This document shows positions 10,603-18,940 of a DNA stretch of 64,000 bases, one piece after another. The first letter of the stretch is position 1. Every line of letters begins with the position of its first letter. This stretch comes from Hyphomicrobiales bacterium (GTDB taxonomy: Bacteria; Pseudomonadota; Alphaproteobacteria; Rhizobiales; Rhizobiaceae): contig UBXG01000008.1 in the NCBI GenBank assembly GCA_900469475.1, forward strand, positions 124,526 to 188,525, given 5' to 3'. A program made the position numbers and the translations under genes. Under the pieces are notes generated by a model that saw nothing but the letters and a program-made list of their open reading frames with translations, did not search any database and was not told the origin of the DNA.

Positions 10603-11891
10603 TGGCCCGTTCGCGGCTCCCAATTGACCGGCGGCGCGAATGGCATCTGCTCGCCCATGTGCGGGGGCGCTTTCGCAGGCATGCGTGTTCGCATGGAAAG
10701 CTTTCCTGCCGTGAAATAAAACAGGAAGGAACCGACATGGTACGGATTTAGAATATCGATCTCCACGAAAGACCGGATCAGCAAAAGCGTCGCAATTCCC
10801 AGAAGCAGATAGGATTCGTCGTTTCTGACATCGCTCAGAAAGCGGCTGATATGGCCGATCACAGCCGTCAGTAGGATGGAGGCGAGCAGGCACACACCAA
10901 TGAGCCCGGTCTCGACCATCGTCTCGATATAGGTGTTGTGGAAATGGAAGCCCGCGCGCGAGGCAATGTAAAATTCCTCCCACAGCCGTTCGGGCTCAGA
11001 AAAGCCCTGTACCCAGTACGCCTGGTAGCCGACGCCGAAGAGGAGATTCTGCTGCGCAGTCGCGATGCCCTGTTGCCAGAGATAAGTGCGCCCGGTGAGC
11101 GTGGAATCCTTGCCGAAGGCGCCGAGGACGAGATCGACCGCACCGAGGTAGACGCCCGCGACCGCAAGGATGACCCCGACCACGGCTACCGTCACAAACA
11201 GCCTTTTCCGCTGTTTGGGCGACAGATATAGGATAATACGCAGGCTCACGCACAAGAGCACGACCAACATCGTCGTCAGAACCGATGTTGCCGATGCCGA
11301 GGCATGCAGGCAATAGGCCGATAACAGGCCGGCAATTCCAGCACCGATCATCCAGATCCGCCGCTCGCCCAGAACAAAGACGGCGGCAAAGGCGAAATAG
11401 ATGCCGAGCGAAGCATAGAAGCCGAGCTGGTTCTTGGAATCGAAGGCGCCGACGAAACTGTAGGTTCCGTCTATGGGATCATAGGCATAGTAGCCGAACA
11501 ACATGGAATAGAGCAGCACGATGCCGGTGCCGACGATCGCGCCGCGTGTCAGCGTGCGGATATCGAGCGTGCGCATGGCGACCAGGGCGCAGAAGATATG
11601 CGTCATATACTGGATGGATGCCCGTGCCGTCGTCGGGGGGACGACCGACCAGAAGATCGACAGAAAGGTGAAGAAACCGAAGGCAAAAAGCCAGAGCTGC
11701 CTGTGATAGCTGCCAAGTACGTTCCGGTAGTCCATCATGACAAGCGGAAACCACAGCGCGTAGTAGAGCAGGATCGAGGGCTGACCGAAGCGGGAGGAGT
11801 AGGCAAAAACGAAGAAGGACAGGGTAACCGCCACCGTGCCGTAGGTGGCGTTGCTGCCCGGACGGATAAAGATCGATTTGGCTATCCGCAT
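10599..11891 (-). CDS. exoQ: ExoQ, exopolysaccharide polymerase (Wzy-like)
   Basis: 430 residues with about ten to twelve hydrophobic segments and a large periplasmic loop containing the O-antigen ligase/polymerase (Wzy_C) pattern, including TGRTYLWQQGIATAQQNLLFG and FHFHNTYIETMVETGLIG. ExoQ joins lipid-linked octasaccharide repeats into high-molecular-weight polymer at the periplasmic face of the inner membrane, together with ExoP. The ribosome site AGGAAAA precedes ATG 11891. It lies 8 bp after exoF and overlaps exoZ by 4 bp, which supports one operon. Confidence 0.9.
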   Translation of the reverse strand: MRIAKSIFIRPGSNATYGTVAVTLSFFVFAYSSRFGQPSILLYYALWFPLVMMDYRNVLGSYHRQLWLFAFGFFTFLSIFWSVVPPTTARASIQYMTHIFCALVAMRTLDIRTLTRGAIVGTGIVLLYSMLFGYYAYDPIDGTYSFVGAFDSKNQLGFYASLGIYFAFAAVFVLGERRIWMIGAGIAGLLSAYCLHASASATSVLTTMLVVLLCVSLRIILYLSPKQRKRLFVTVAVVGVILAVAGVYLGAVDLVLGAFGKDSTLTGRTYLWQQGIATAQQNLLFGVGYQAYWVQGFSEPERLWEEFYIASRAGFHFHNTYIETMVETGLIGVCLLASILLTAVIGHISRFLSDVRNDESYLLLGIATLLLIRSFVEIDILNPYHVGSFLFYFTAGKLSMRTRMPAKAPPHMGEQMPFAPPVNWEPRTGQ

Positions 11892-11899
11892 CGATTTTC

Positions 11900-13174
11900 C
11901 TATCGAATGGCAAGCCCGGTGCTGATCTTGATCAGATCGCCGGGCAATACCTGCGTGTTTTCCTGGGCCTGTATTTCCTTAGATTGCCCGTTGTCGTCAC
12001 GAATGATGGTGTAGGAGATGCTCACCCCGGGGCCGCTTGGGTCGAGATTGCCGGCATCGGCCGATTGAGCGACGGCTTCCTGCATGAGGGACTGGCTGGT
12101 CGACAGTTTGAGCTGCAGCGTTTCCAGCTGCGTGTCGGTATCCTGCATGTCCCGGGCCAGCGAACTCTGCCAGTCGTTGCGCAAGGTAATCTCGTCCTGA
12201 TTGGCCTTGTTGATATCCTGCTTGGCTTTCAGCGCGGCGGTTTCCGTATCGAGGAGTGTAGCTTCCAGATCGGAGGCGCGCTGTTCGGCGGAGATTCGGC
12301 GGGAGGCAAGCTCCAGCCCGCGCTCGGCCAGACTTTCGACCTTGTCGCGGTCGGCCTTGGCCAGATCAAGCTGACGGCTCTGCGTGTCGTTCTTCTTCGA
12401 AAGCGCCTCGACTTCGTTTTGCAGAAGCGTCTTCAGATCTTCCAGGGACTGCAGCTGCGTCGTCATGCGCTTGGCACGCGTATCCATCAGTGCCTTCTCG
12501 CTCGCGAGCAGATCCGCCATGTGCGGCAGCTGCTTGAGCTCGGTGGGGACGTCGATATCGTCCTTGCCGGCCAATTCGGCCATCAGGCGCGCTTTGCGCA
12601 TCAACAGGCGGCTACGCTCCGCCATATAGACGACCGCGTCACCCTTGGCATTGATGAAATCGCGCGCAAAACGCTGTCCGGCATCGGCTCGGCGCATCCC
12701 GCCGCCGAGGCTTATAGCCTTGAGCACGGTCAGGTTGGGCGCGAACGGATATTCACCGGGATTCTGGACCTCTCCGGAAAGGTAGATCGGGCGGAACTGT
12801 GACATTTCGACCGAAGCCGAGGGACGATCACGCAGGCCGAATTGCTTCTGCAGGCCGAGACCGATAGCCTCGGCGATCTGATCCGTCGTCTTGCCGACGG
12901 CCGGCATATCCCCGATGAAGGGAACCGAGATCGAGCCCGAAGGGCCGACGGTGTAGTCACCTGAAACCATCGACCAGTCGCGAATGGTGCCTTCGGCCGT
13001 CTGCCACTCGGCAACGCGCACATGCAGCTTGTCCATGACGCCTAGATGATATCCGGCAAGGTTTTCGGCTAGCGCCGGAGCGGCAGCTGCGCCAAGGCTG
13101 AGAGCAATGATAGCTGCGCAGCGCAGCGATGAATTGACACGTAGAAGCCTCGTCGAAGGCCGGAATTCAATCAT
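11900..13174 (-). CDS. exoF: ExoF, polysaccharide export protein
   Basis: 424 residues. A signal peptide covers about residues 1-36 (cleavage near AAPALAEN). A polysaccharide export (Wza/BexD-type) domain follows with YTVGPSGSISVPFIG, and a SLBB-like segment with YLSGEVQNPGEYPF. A long coiled coil (about 195-370) rich in Lys, Glu, Gln and Leu follows. S. meliloti ExoF is needed for an early step of succinoglycan synthesis or export and has the same size. It is the second gene of the exoYFQZ operon, 85 bp after exoY; that gap holds a small hairpin (13205-13219, CCCGC / GCGGG). Confidence 0.9.
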   Translation of the reverse strand: MIEFRPSTRLLRVNSSLRCAAIIALSLGAAAAPALAENLAGYHLGVMDKLHVRVAEWQTAEGTIRDWSMVSGDYTVGPSGSISVPFIGDMPAVGKTTDQIAEAIGLGLQKQFGLRDRPSASVEMSQFRPIYLSGEVQNPGEYPFAPNLTVLKAISLGGGMRRADAGQRFARDFINAKGDAVVYMAERSRLLMRKARLMAELAGKDDIDVPTELKQLPHMADLLASEKALMDTRAKRMTTQLQSLEDLKTLLQNEVEALSKKNDTQSRQLDLAKADRDKVESLAERGLELASRRISAEQRASDLEATLLDTETAALKAKQDINKANQDEITLRNDWQSSLARDMQDTDTQLETLQLKLSTSQSLMQEAVAQSADAGNLDPSGPGVSISYTIIRDDNGQSKEIQAQENTQVLPGDLIKISTGLAIR

Positions 13175-13259
13175 GCAGGATCTTCCCTGTTACCGGTAGG
13201 CAATCCCGCAGGACGCGGGAAAACCGCAGGACGCATCCCGCGGTATCTGCCAGTCATCA

Positions 13260-13940
13260 TCAATAGCTGCCGCGTGAAAGGCAGACCGCAGGAATGGTTT
13301 TGGCGATGATCACCATGTCGCTGCTCAGCGACCAGTTCTTCACATAATGCGTGTCGAAGGCGACGCGGCTTTCGTAGGAAACGTCGTTTCGGCCGCTCAC
13401 CTGCCAAAGACCGGTCAAGCCCGGACGGGACTGCAGATAATAGATCGCTGCGGTCTCGTAGCGCTCGAGCTCGTCTTCCACCACCGGGCGTGGCCCGACG
13501 ACGCTCATCTCGCCGCGGATGATGTTGATCAACTGCGGCAGCTCGTCAAGGCTGAGCTTGCGTAGGACAGAGCCAACTGTGGTGACGCGAGGATCATTCT
13601 GCAGCTTGCGCGTTGCGCGCCACTCTTCCAACGCTTTCGGATTGGCCTGCAGGTAAGAATGCAGCACCTTGTCACCATTGACGACCATGGTGCGAAACTT
13701 CAGGCAACGGAAGGTCTTGCCATTGTGGCCGATACGGCGGTGGCCGTAGAAGACGGGACCGGGGTCTGAAAGTTTTACCAGCAGCATCAGCAGCAGAAAG
13801 AGCGGGCTGATGAGAACCAAGGCGGTCAGAGCGGTAGAAACGTCAAAAATGCGTTTCAATACTCCACCAGTGGGCGGAAAGACGTCGCTTTCCGCAGCGC
13901 TGAAAAAAGCCGATGTGGCCGATCTCGTCGCAGATTTCAT
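13260..13940 (-). CDS. exoY: ExoY, undecaprenyl-phosphate galactosephosphotransferase
   Basis: 226 residues from ATG 13940, preceded by GGAG at a good distance. The N-terminus then reads MKSATRSA, which I recall as the S. meliloti ExoY start; an ATG at 13958 adds six residues. One membrane segment lies near residues 30-55. The bacterial sugar transferase core shows YGHRRIGHNGKTFRCLKFRT, KLSLDELPQLINIIRGE and SVVGPRPV, with SRPGLTGLWQVSGRN near the C-terminus. It transfers galactose-1-phosphate from UDP-galactose to the lipid carrier, the first step in building the repeat unit. It is the first gene of the exoYFQZ operon, divergent from exoX across a 730-bp AT-rich region, and is the usual target of ExoX inhibition. 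Confidence 0.95.
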   Translation of the reverse strand: MKSATRSATSAFFSAAESDVFPPTGGVLKRIFDVSTALTALVLISPLFLLLMLLVKLSDPGPVFYGHRRIGHNGKTFRCLKFRTMVVNGDKVLHSYLQANPKALEEWRATRKLQNDPRVTTVGSVLRKLSLDELPQLINIIRGEMSVVGPRPVVEDELERYETAAIYYLQSRPGLTGLWQVSGRNDVSYESRVAFDTHYVKNWSLSSDMVIIAKTIPAVCLSRGSY

Positions 13941-14627
13941 AGAGAAAACTCCATTCATGTTGACGATTGGTCGGAAATTCTCGGACGCGTAACTAGAGCC
14001 GCGATGGCCGGAGTGTAGGTTGGGATTGAGACTTTTTAAGCCAAATTTTTGTAGCGATATGGCATGGTGGTATAAAATTACCGCACCAACGGTGACTTGG
14101 TTTAGTTCAGCGAGCAGTAGTAGATGAATTGTACTGTATCATCTTGTGTATAATGTCGCTCTTGACAGCTCTGTCGTCTCTTAGCCGACCCTTTCTAAGG
14201 ATATTATAGGCATGAAACGCTAAGCTGTTCATTATCATTAGCTTCGCTAGCCTCTGCTCGGTTTCCTTTCAGCTTCAGGTCATCCAGTTTTCTTCTGTGG
14301 ATATATTGCAGTGCAGCAATATTTTGCAGCGCACATACTGAAAGCAGATTCCTCAGGACTTTGTAATAAAAGTTGATTGAATGGACGAGAGCACCCTATC
14401 GGCTGGATGGCCCGGATGCTTCTTTCAGATTGTATTATTTCGATATGCCGCCATTTAATTGCAATGAGAAAGATGAACAAATTCAATTGTAATTATAATC
14501 GATGCGTAGTTTTAACAGGCTTGGCGCTAGGATCGTCTCAAATCGCAACGGATCTTGGTAACTTGGTTGAATCTCAATGAATCATAAAATATATTTAAGA
14601 CTTAGGTCTGATAAGGGAGGAAAGACC
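13941..14627. promoter_or_regulatory. Long AT-rich exoY-exoX intergenic region
   Basis: Nearly 700 bp without a convincing gene between the divergent exoY and exoX. It is clearly richer in A and T than its neighbours and should carry the exoY promoter and upstream control sites. A notable element is an inverted repeat ATATTGC-N6-GCAATAT at 14303-14322. Short frames here have poor codon use and no ribosome sites, so I do not call them genes. Known rhizobial regulators of exoY (MucR/RosR-type zinc-finger proteins, ChvI) bind AT-rich DNA of this kind; which of them acts here is inference. Confidence 0.5.
14303..14322. promoter_or_regulatory. Inverted repeat, candidate operator upstream of exoY
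   Basis: ATATTGC at 14303-14309 and GCAATAT at 14316-14322 form a perfect seven-base inverted repeat with a six-base centre, typical in size for a dimeric repressor or activator site. It lies about 360 bp upstream of exoY and 350 bp upstream of exoX. The protein that binds is unknown. Confidence 0.35.
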
Positions 14628-14666
14628 TTGATCGCTTTTTATTTAACGTCCGAACGGGCGGGGTAA
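14628..14666 (+). CDS. Possible 12-codon leader peptide upstream of exoX
   Basis: A near-consensus ribosome site GGGAGG (14615-14620) sits seven bases before TTG 14628. The frame reads MIAFYLTSERAG and stops at TAA 14664-14666, four bases before the exoX ATG. The site is too far from exoX (50 nt) to serve it directly and the frames differ. It could couple translation to exoX or act as a regulatory uORF; chance is also possible for so short a frame. Confidence 0.35.
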   Translation: MIAFYLTSERAG

Positions 14667-14670
14667 GATT

Positions 14671-14961
14671 ATGTACGCGCCCCGCGTTTTCATCAGCATG
14701 CTAGGCACGCTGATCGTATTTGCCATCGCAACATATTTCCTGACGAACTCGCTCTCGACCACGCTGATCGAAACGGCTATCTGTGCCGTCCTTCTGCAGA
14801 TAGGTTATTTCCTGGGCGTGCTTTACCTCGTTTGGAAAGAGCGCAAAGCGCATGAGGCCCTGCTGAACGAAAATAAGGGCCCGGCATCGATACAGGAAGA
14901 CAGCAAGGTCGCCGGTCTGTCCGCATCCAGTTTAAAGCGGTCCGAGCCCTTCAACCCTTGA
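14671..14961 (+). CDS. exoX: ExoX, inhibitor of exopolysaccharide production
   Basis: 96-residue inner membrane protein with two hydrophobic segments (about 6-26 and 31-53) and a polar C-terminal tail; the start MYAPRVFISMLGTLIVFAIA matches the ExoX/PsiA-type family as I know it. In S. meliloti and Rhizobium, extra copies of exoX (psiA) block exopolysaccharide synthesis, and exoY in excess restores it, pointing to post-translational inhibition of ExoY. It lies divergent from exoY and 91 bp before exoU. The ribosome site is only a GC-rich GGGCGGGG, while a better one starts a 12-codon frame just upstream. Confidence 0.88.
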   Translation: MYAPRVFISMLGTLIVFAIATYFLTNSLSTTLIETAICAVLLQIGYFLGVLYLVWKERKAHEALLNENKGPASIQEDSKVAGLSASSLKRSEPFNP

Positions 14962-15052
14962 ACTTCGGGGAAACGATCAGATCTTTTGAAGCTCGGCGGT
15001 TGCCGGATCGTAGCCATGTCCTAAGTCTCCGTCTGAACCCTTGGAGGCCGAT

Positions 15053-16063
15053 GTGACCGACCCTGCAGAAAAAAGCGTCTGCGTAATCATTGCCGCGAAG
15101 AATGCCAGCGAAACCATTGGGCTTGCCGTTGCCTCGGCTCTTCGGGAGGCCGAGGTCGCCGAAGTCGTCGTCATCGATGACGGTTCGACGGATGGAACGG
15201 CTATCGCCGCCGCCAAAGCCGATGACGGCAGCGGCCGACTGATTATCCGGGAATTCGAAAAGAACCGCGGCCCTGCCGCAGCACGCAATCACGCAATCGA
15301 GATATCCAAGGCGCCGTTGATCGGTATCCTCGATGCCGATGATTTTTTCTTTCCAGGTCGTTTCGCAGCGCTGCTTGCCGCTGACGACTGGGATTTCGTT
15401 GCCGACAACATCGCTTTCGTCAGTGCCGATACCGTGCCTGATGCGCATGCAAGGCTCGATCATTTCGACGCGAAACCGCGTTTTCTCGATCTTGCTGCTT
15501 TCGTCGAGGGCAATATTTCCAGGCGCGGCGTGCGTCGCGGCGAGATCGGCTTTCTGAAGCCCTTGATGCGGCGCTCCTTTCTGGATGCTCATGGTCTGCG
15601 CTACAACGAGGCGCTGCGTCTCGGCGAAGACTACGATCTGTATGTCCGTGCGCTGGCCCACCAGGCCCGCTACAAGATCATCCATAGCTGCGGTTATGGC
15701 GCGGTCGTGCGCAGCGATTCCCTGAGCGGCCGGCACAGGACCGAGGATTTGCGCCGCCTTTACGAGGCTGACCGGACCATTCTTGCCAAGGGCGGGCTTT
15801 CTTCAGCGGACGCAGCCGTGATCCGTCGTCACGAACAGCATATTCGCGATCGTTACGAGTTGCGGCATTTCCTCGATATCAAAGCACAGTCCGGGCTGTT
15901 GTCGGCGGCCGCCTATGCGCTATCGCACCCCTTAGCCGTCCCGGCTATTGCCGGCGGCATTCTGGCGGATAAGACGGAGCGTTTCCGCAGGCGGAGCACC
16001 ACCACCATTGCCCATCCCGGCGCAAACGGCCTGCGCTATCTGCTGCAGGCCGCTCCGGAATAG
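15053..16063 (+). CDS. exoU: ExoU, glucosyltransferase of the succinoglycan repeat unit
   Basis: 336-residue GT2 family glycosyltransferase. Near the N-terminus SVCVIIAAKNASETIGLAV and VVVIDDGSTDGT give the nucleotide-sugar fold, followed by NRGPAAARNHAIE and the metal-binding ILDADDFF. GTG 15053 is chosen because GGAGG lies five bases upstream; an in-frame TTG at 15041 overlaps that site. In S. meliloti ExoU adds the sixth sugar, a beta-1,6-glucose. Its place after exoX and convergent with exoV supports the assignment, with only 12 bp between the stops of exoU and exoV. Confidence 0.88.
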   Translation: MTDPAEKSVCVIIAAKNASETIGLAVASALREAEVAEVVVIDDGSTDGTAIAAAKADDGSGRLIIREFEKNRGPAAARNHAIEISKAPLIGILDADDFFFPGRFAALLAADDWDFVADNIAFVSADTVPDAHARLDHFDAKPRFLDLAAFVEGNISRRGVRRGEIGFLKPLMRRSFLDAHGLRYNEALRLGEDYDLYVRALAHQARYKIIHSCGYGAVVRSDSLSGRHRTEDLRRLYEADRTILAKGGLSSADAAVIRRHEQHIRDRYELRHFLDIKAQSGLLSAAAYALSHPLAVPAIAGGILADKTERFRRRSTTTIAHPGANGLRYLLQAAPE

Positions 16064-16075
16064 CGCTATTGCGGC

Positions 16076-17020
16076 TTAGAGATAATCGCGGCGCACGCCT
16101 TCGATTACGTTCAGGAGGCGCTCCTTGCAGGCTGCCAGTGCGCTATCCTTGCTCAGCTGCGGCTTTGCCTTGCTCGCCTGCCACAGAGCCAGAGCGGAAG
16201 GTACGGCCAGCGCCTGCTTTGCCATGACGCGCAGCGTGGTCTGCTCGGGATCGGCAAGCATGACGTTTTCCCCATAGCGTTGCTTTTCGAGCTCGGCTGC
16301 CGCCTCCTTGTTGCGCTCGAAGCCGACACCCCAGAATTTGGCCCCTTTGGCGATCGCCTCGGCGCGGGTGGAAACGGGGATGTGCTTCGGCTGGTAGGTG
16401 ACGCCGAGTGAGAGAGCCCAGTCGTTCCATTTGAAACTGTTGATGGAACGCGAGGAGCTGACCGCAATCCACGGAACACGGAAGGCATCGGCGAGGATGG
16501 CGCCATGCATCGATTCCGCCACGATCAACTCGGAGGCGGCAATCTCGCGGATGACGGCCTTCGCCTCGCCGCGCGGGTCGAGATAGGAAAGACCGACGGT
16601 CTTGCAGATTTCAGGCCAGAGGCCTGCGGCAGCCGATTCCCAATGCGGAATGAAGGTGCGCTTGCCATTTTTCGAAATGGCCTGGAATTCCGGCATTTCC
16701 GTCACCAGCACGGCAGGATCGACGATGCCCATTTCGGTGGGCAGACCAGCCTTTTGCGCCGTCAGCGGCCCACGCACGCTGCGGACATCCCATTGCGAGG
16801 TATCGCGCATGTCCGGAAGAGAACCGTAGCCGAAACCACTGCCGATAACGAGCTTGTGCCCCTTGTCAGGCAGGATCTCCGTGTTGAGGACGGTTCCGAC
16901 GCCGACCAGCAATGTTTCCTCTCGAACATCGCGAAGGCCGGGAAGTAGGAAATCCCAGAGCCAGAGATTGAGATCGTCACCGAAATTGCCATGGGTGGAT
17001 TCCCAGTGGAACGGCTTCAT
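16076..17020 (-). CDS. exoV: ExoV, polysaccharide pyruvyltransferase
   Basis: 314 residues with the pyruvyl transferase (PS_pyruv_trans) pattern: the N-terminal NFGDDLNLWLWDFLLPGL, glycine-rich LVGVGTVLN and VIGSGFGYG, then SVRGPLTAQKAG and the conserved AESMHGAILADAFRVPWIAV. It transfers pyruvate from phosphoenolpyruvate as a ketal to the terminal glucose of the repeat unit. AAGGAG precedes ATG 17020. It follows exoW by 86 bp on the same strand. Presence of ExoV implies a pyruvylated polymer. Confidence 0.92.
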   Translation of the reverse strand: MKPFHWESTHGNFGDDLNLWLWDFLLPGLRDVREETLLVGVGTVLNTEILPDKGHKLVIGSGFGYGSLPDMRDTSQWDVRSVRGPLTAQKAGLPTEMGIVDPAVLVTEMPEFQAISKNGKRTFIPHWESAAAGLWPEICKTVGLSYLDPRGEAKAVIREIAASELIVAESMHGAILADAFRVPWIAVSSSRSINSFKWNDWALSLGVTYQPKHIPVSTRAEAIAKGAKFWGVGFERNKEAAAELEKQRYGENVMLADPEQTTLRVMAKQALAVPSALALWQASKAKPQLSKDSALAACKERLLNVIEGVRRDYL

Positions 17021-17106
17021 GCAGGACTCCTTGCTGATCCAGACTATAGCGGGTCATGCCGTGGCTCTTCGATGCGGCATGTGCAGCCCATGCTGCACTG
17101 CAAAAT

Positions 17107-18066
17107 CTAGGGCGCTAGTTTGCCCACGGCAAGCTGCATGGCGCTTTGTAAAATTCCAGGATCGCGCAAGGCCCATTTTGCCAGCAATCCAAATTGCGGT
17201 AGGCGCCGCCGCCGCACCTGCCGCGCCTGGCTCCAAAGCGCCTGCTGGCGGGCGCGGTTCTTATAGAGACGAATGGATTCGACATCCTGCGGCCGGCGCG
17301 AAAATCTCTGCTCCAGCGTGTTGAGCGCCGTCCATGTGTTGAATTGCTGGCGCAGGAATTGCGGGGAATCATTGTCGATGCTGTGAAATATGTTCACGCC
17401 TTCGCCGCGCAGCGCTCCGGCATTCTCGCAAAGCAGAACCCGCTTGGCGGCGAGAACGCAGTCGCAGAAAAACAGAACGTCCTCTGCCGCCAGTCGCAGG
17501 GACGGCTCGAAGCGGATCTTTTCGAAAAGCGGCCGCCCGATCACCATGCAGGACATGTGCAGGAAACTCCAATCCTGCAGCATGACACTGGCGATATTGG
17601 GGATTTCGACGACGGCCGGCCTATCCGACAAGCGCACTGTATCGGTCGATTTCCCAAGCTCGGCGATGCTGAAATGGTAATAGAACTCCTTGCCCCCATC
17701 GATGGAGTCCCAGTAGCAGTCGGCGTTGTAATGGGTCAGTGTTCCGAAGGCATTGCTAAGATGTTCGGGCGCCCATTCGTCATCGGAGTCCAAAAAGGCT
17801 ACAAACCGGCTCTCGGCCGGCACGCTGTTAAGGCCGGTATTGCGCGCCCCGCCAGGACCGGCATTGGCCTGACGGATGACACGGATACGTTTTCTTTCCT
17901 CGTTGCTCAGCGATTGTAGCTCGCTTTCCGCCGAAAGCGGCGATTGATCGTCGACGACGATGATATCGAAATCCTGAAATGTCTGCCGGGAGATCGATTT
18001 CAAAGCGCGCTGCAGAACGCCGGCTTGCTTCTGATAGAACGGAATAACAATCGTGATAGACGCCAT
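17107..18066 (-). CDS. exoW: ExoW, glucosyltransferase of the succinoglycan repeat unit
   Basis: 319-residue GT2 family enzyme: SITIVIPFYQKQAGVLQRAL at the N-terminus, IIVVDDQSP for the UDP-sugar site, NAGPGGARNTGLN and the DXD-like FLDSDDEW. The C-terminal part is basic. In S. meliloti ExoW adds the last glucose (beta-1,3), which ExoV then pyruvylates; the two genes are adjacent here in the order exoW-exoV, matching that role. The start is preceded by GGCGGGAAA. Confidence 0.9.
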   Translation of the reverse strand: MASITIVIPFYQKQAGVLQRALKSISRQTFQDFDIIVVDDQSPLSAESELQSLSNEERKRIRVIRQANAGPGGARNTGLNSVPAESRFVAFLDSDDEWAPEHLSNAFGTLTHYNADCYWDSIDGGKEFYYHFSIAELGKSTDTVRLSDRPAVVEIPNIASVMLQDWSFLHMSCMVIGRPLFEKIRFEPSLRLAAEDVLFFCDCVLAAKRVLLCENAGALRGEGVNIFHSIDNDSPQFLRQQFNTWTALNTLEQRFSRRPQDVESIRLYKNRARQQALWSQARQVRRRRLPQFGLLAKWALRDPGILQSAMQLAVGKLAP

Positions 18067-18940
18067 TTTCCCGCCTTTACGGTTTTAGTTCAAGGGCTTG
18101 CGGTTCATGTCTTAGGGCATGATTATTGGCTTTTCCAACGACATTCGCCGCAATTTTCCGGCAGATAAGCCATAGCGGAAGTCGTTGTGACGCCAACAGG
18201 TAGCGTCCAATCGATGTCGAGCAATGATGAGAGGCGAGATTTTCTGAAACTTTCATCCCAGCGCGCCAGCGGTCAAGGCTATCCGCCGATGAGCTATTAT
18301 AACACATGGCGCGTCAGGATCGTACGCTAATGCAGCCATTGGCTGAGCGACATGAATCGGTTTTCTCATTCTGATTGAAGCTTTGTCGCATTTTGGTCAC
18401 GCTTTGCATGCCAATTTATGCTGCGTTGCAAAAAATCTTCACCTTCAGCGGAAATTATGGAAGGGTCGGGAACGTTCGATCGGAGCGCAAAGCGAGACCT
18501 CGGGTGAGCGGCTAAGTGCCTTTCGTAACTGCGTTTTCTTGCATCTAAATCGATTTTTCACCCCTTTACGCAGGACAAAACCATGTTTTCTGTGCGAGGC
18601 GACATATCGTTTTTTGCTCATTTTTGCTGCGCTGCCATATTCCCTTTCCGAAGAGTGCCCTAGGTTATCCTTGCGAGTTCTGCTGTGTTGGAAATGGCTG
18701 CGAGGGGGGATGCAGCCCGAAGAAGAGGTGACAGACATCGTGAATGTGACTGCCAACGTGTCTTCGCGGATAAACCCCATGCGTAGCATATTGCTCCCGG
18801 GCACAGTTTCTGTCCCCATATCATTCGAGCCCCATACCTGGCCGTTCAACCGCGCCTATGGTTTTTTCGATTGTTTGCGGGGATTGCTGCGCGACACTTT
18901 GTTCCCTGTAGGTGTGCCCTGCGTAAGCAAGAGTGATACC
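18067..18940. other. Long region between exoW and exoK with no gene found
   Basis: About 870 bp between divergent exoW and exoK. One frame stays open from 18383 into exoK, but its translation is rich in Cys, Arg, Phe and Trp, has no domain and shows atypical codon use, so I read it as non-coding. This is the place where exoT, exoI and exoH stand in S. meliloti; I recognise no remnant of them. The region should hold the promoters of exoW-exoV and of exoK. Confidence 0.5.

Noticed and set aside
14280..14486. 68-codon minus-strand frame in the exoY-exoX spacer
   Set aside because: No ribosome site, AT-rich random composition and an inverted repeat inside.
18383..18940. Upstream extension of exoK by 186 codons
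   Set aside because: The amino-acid mix is not protein-like and it would bury the clear signal peptide that begins at 18941.
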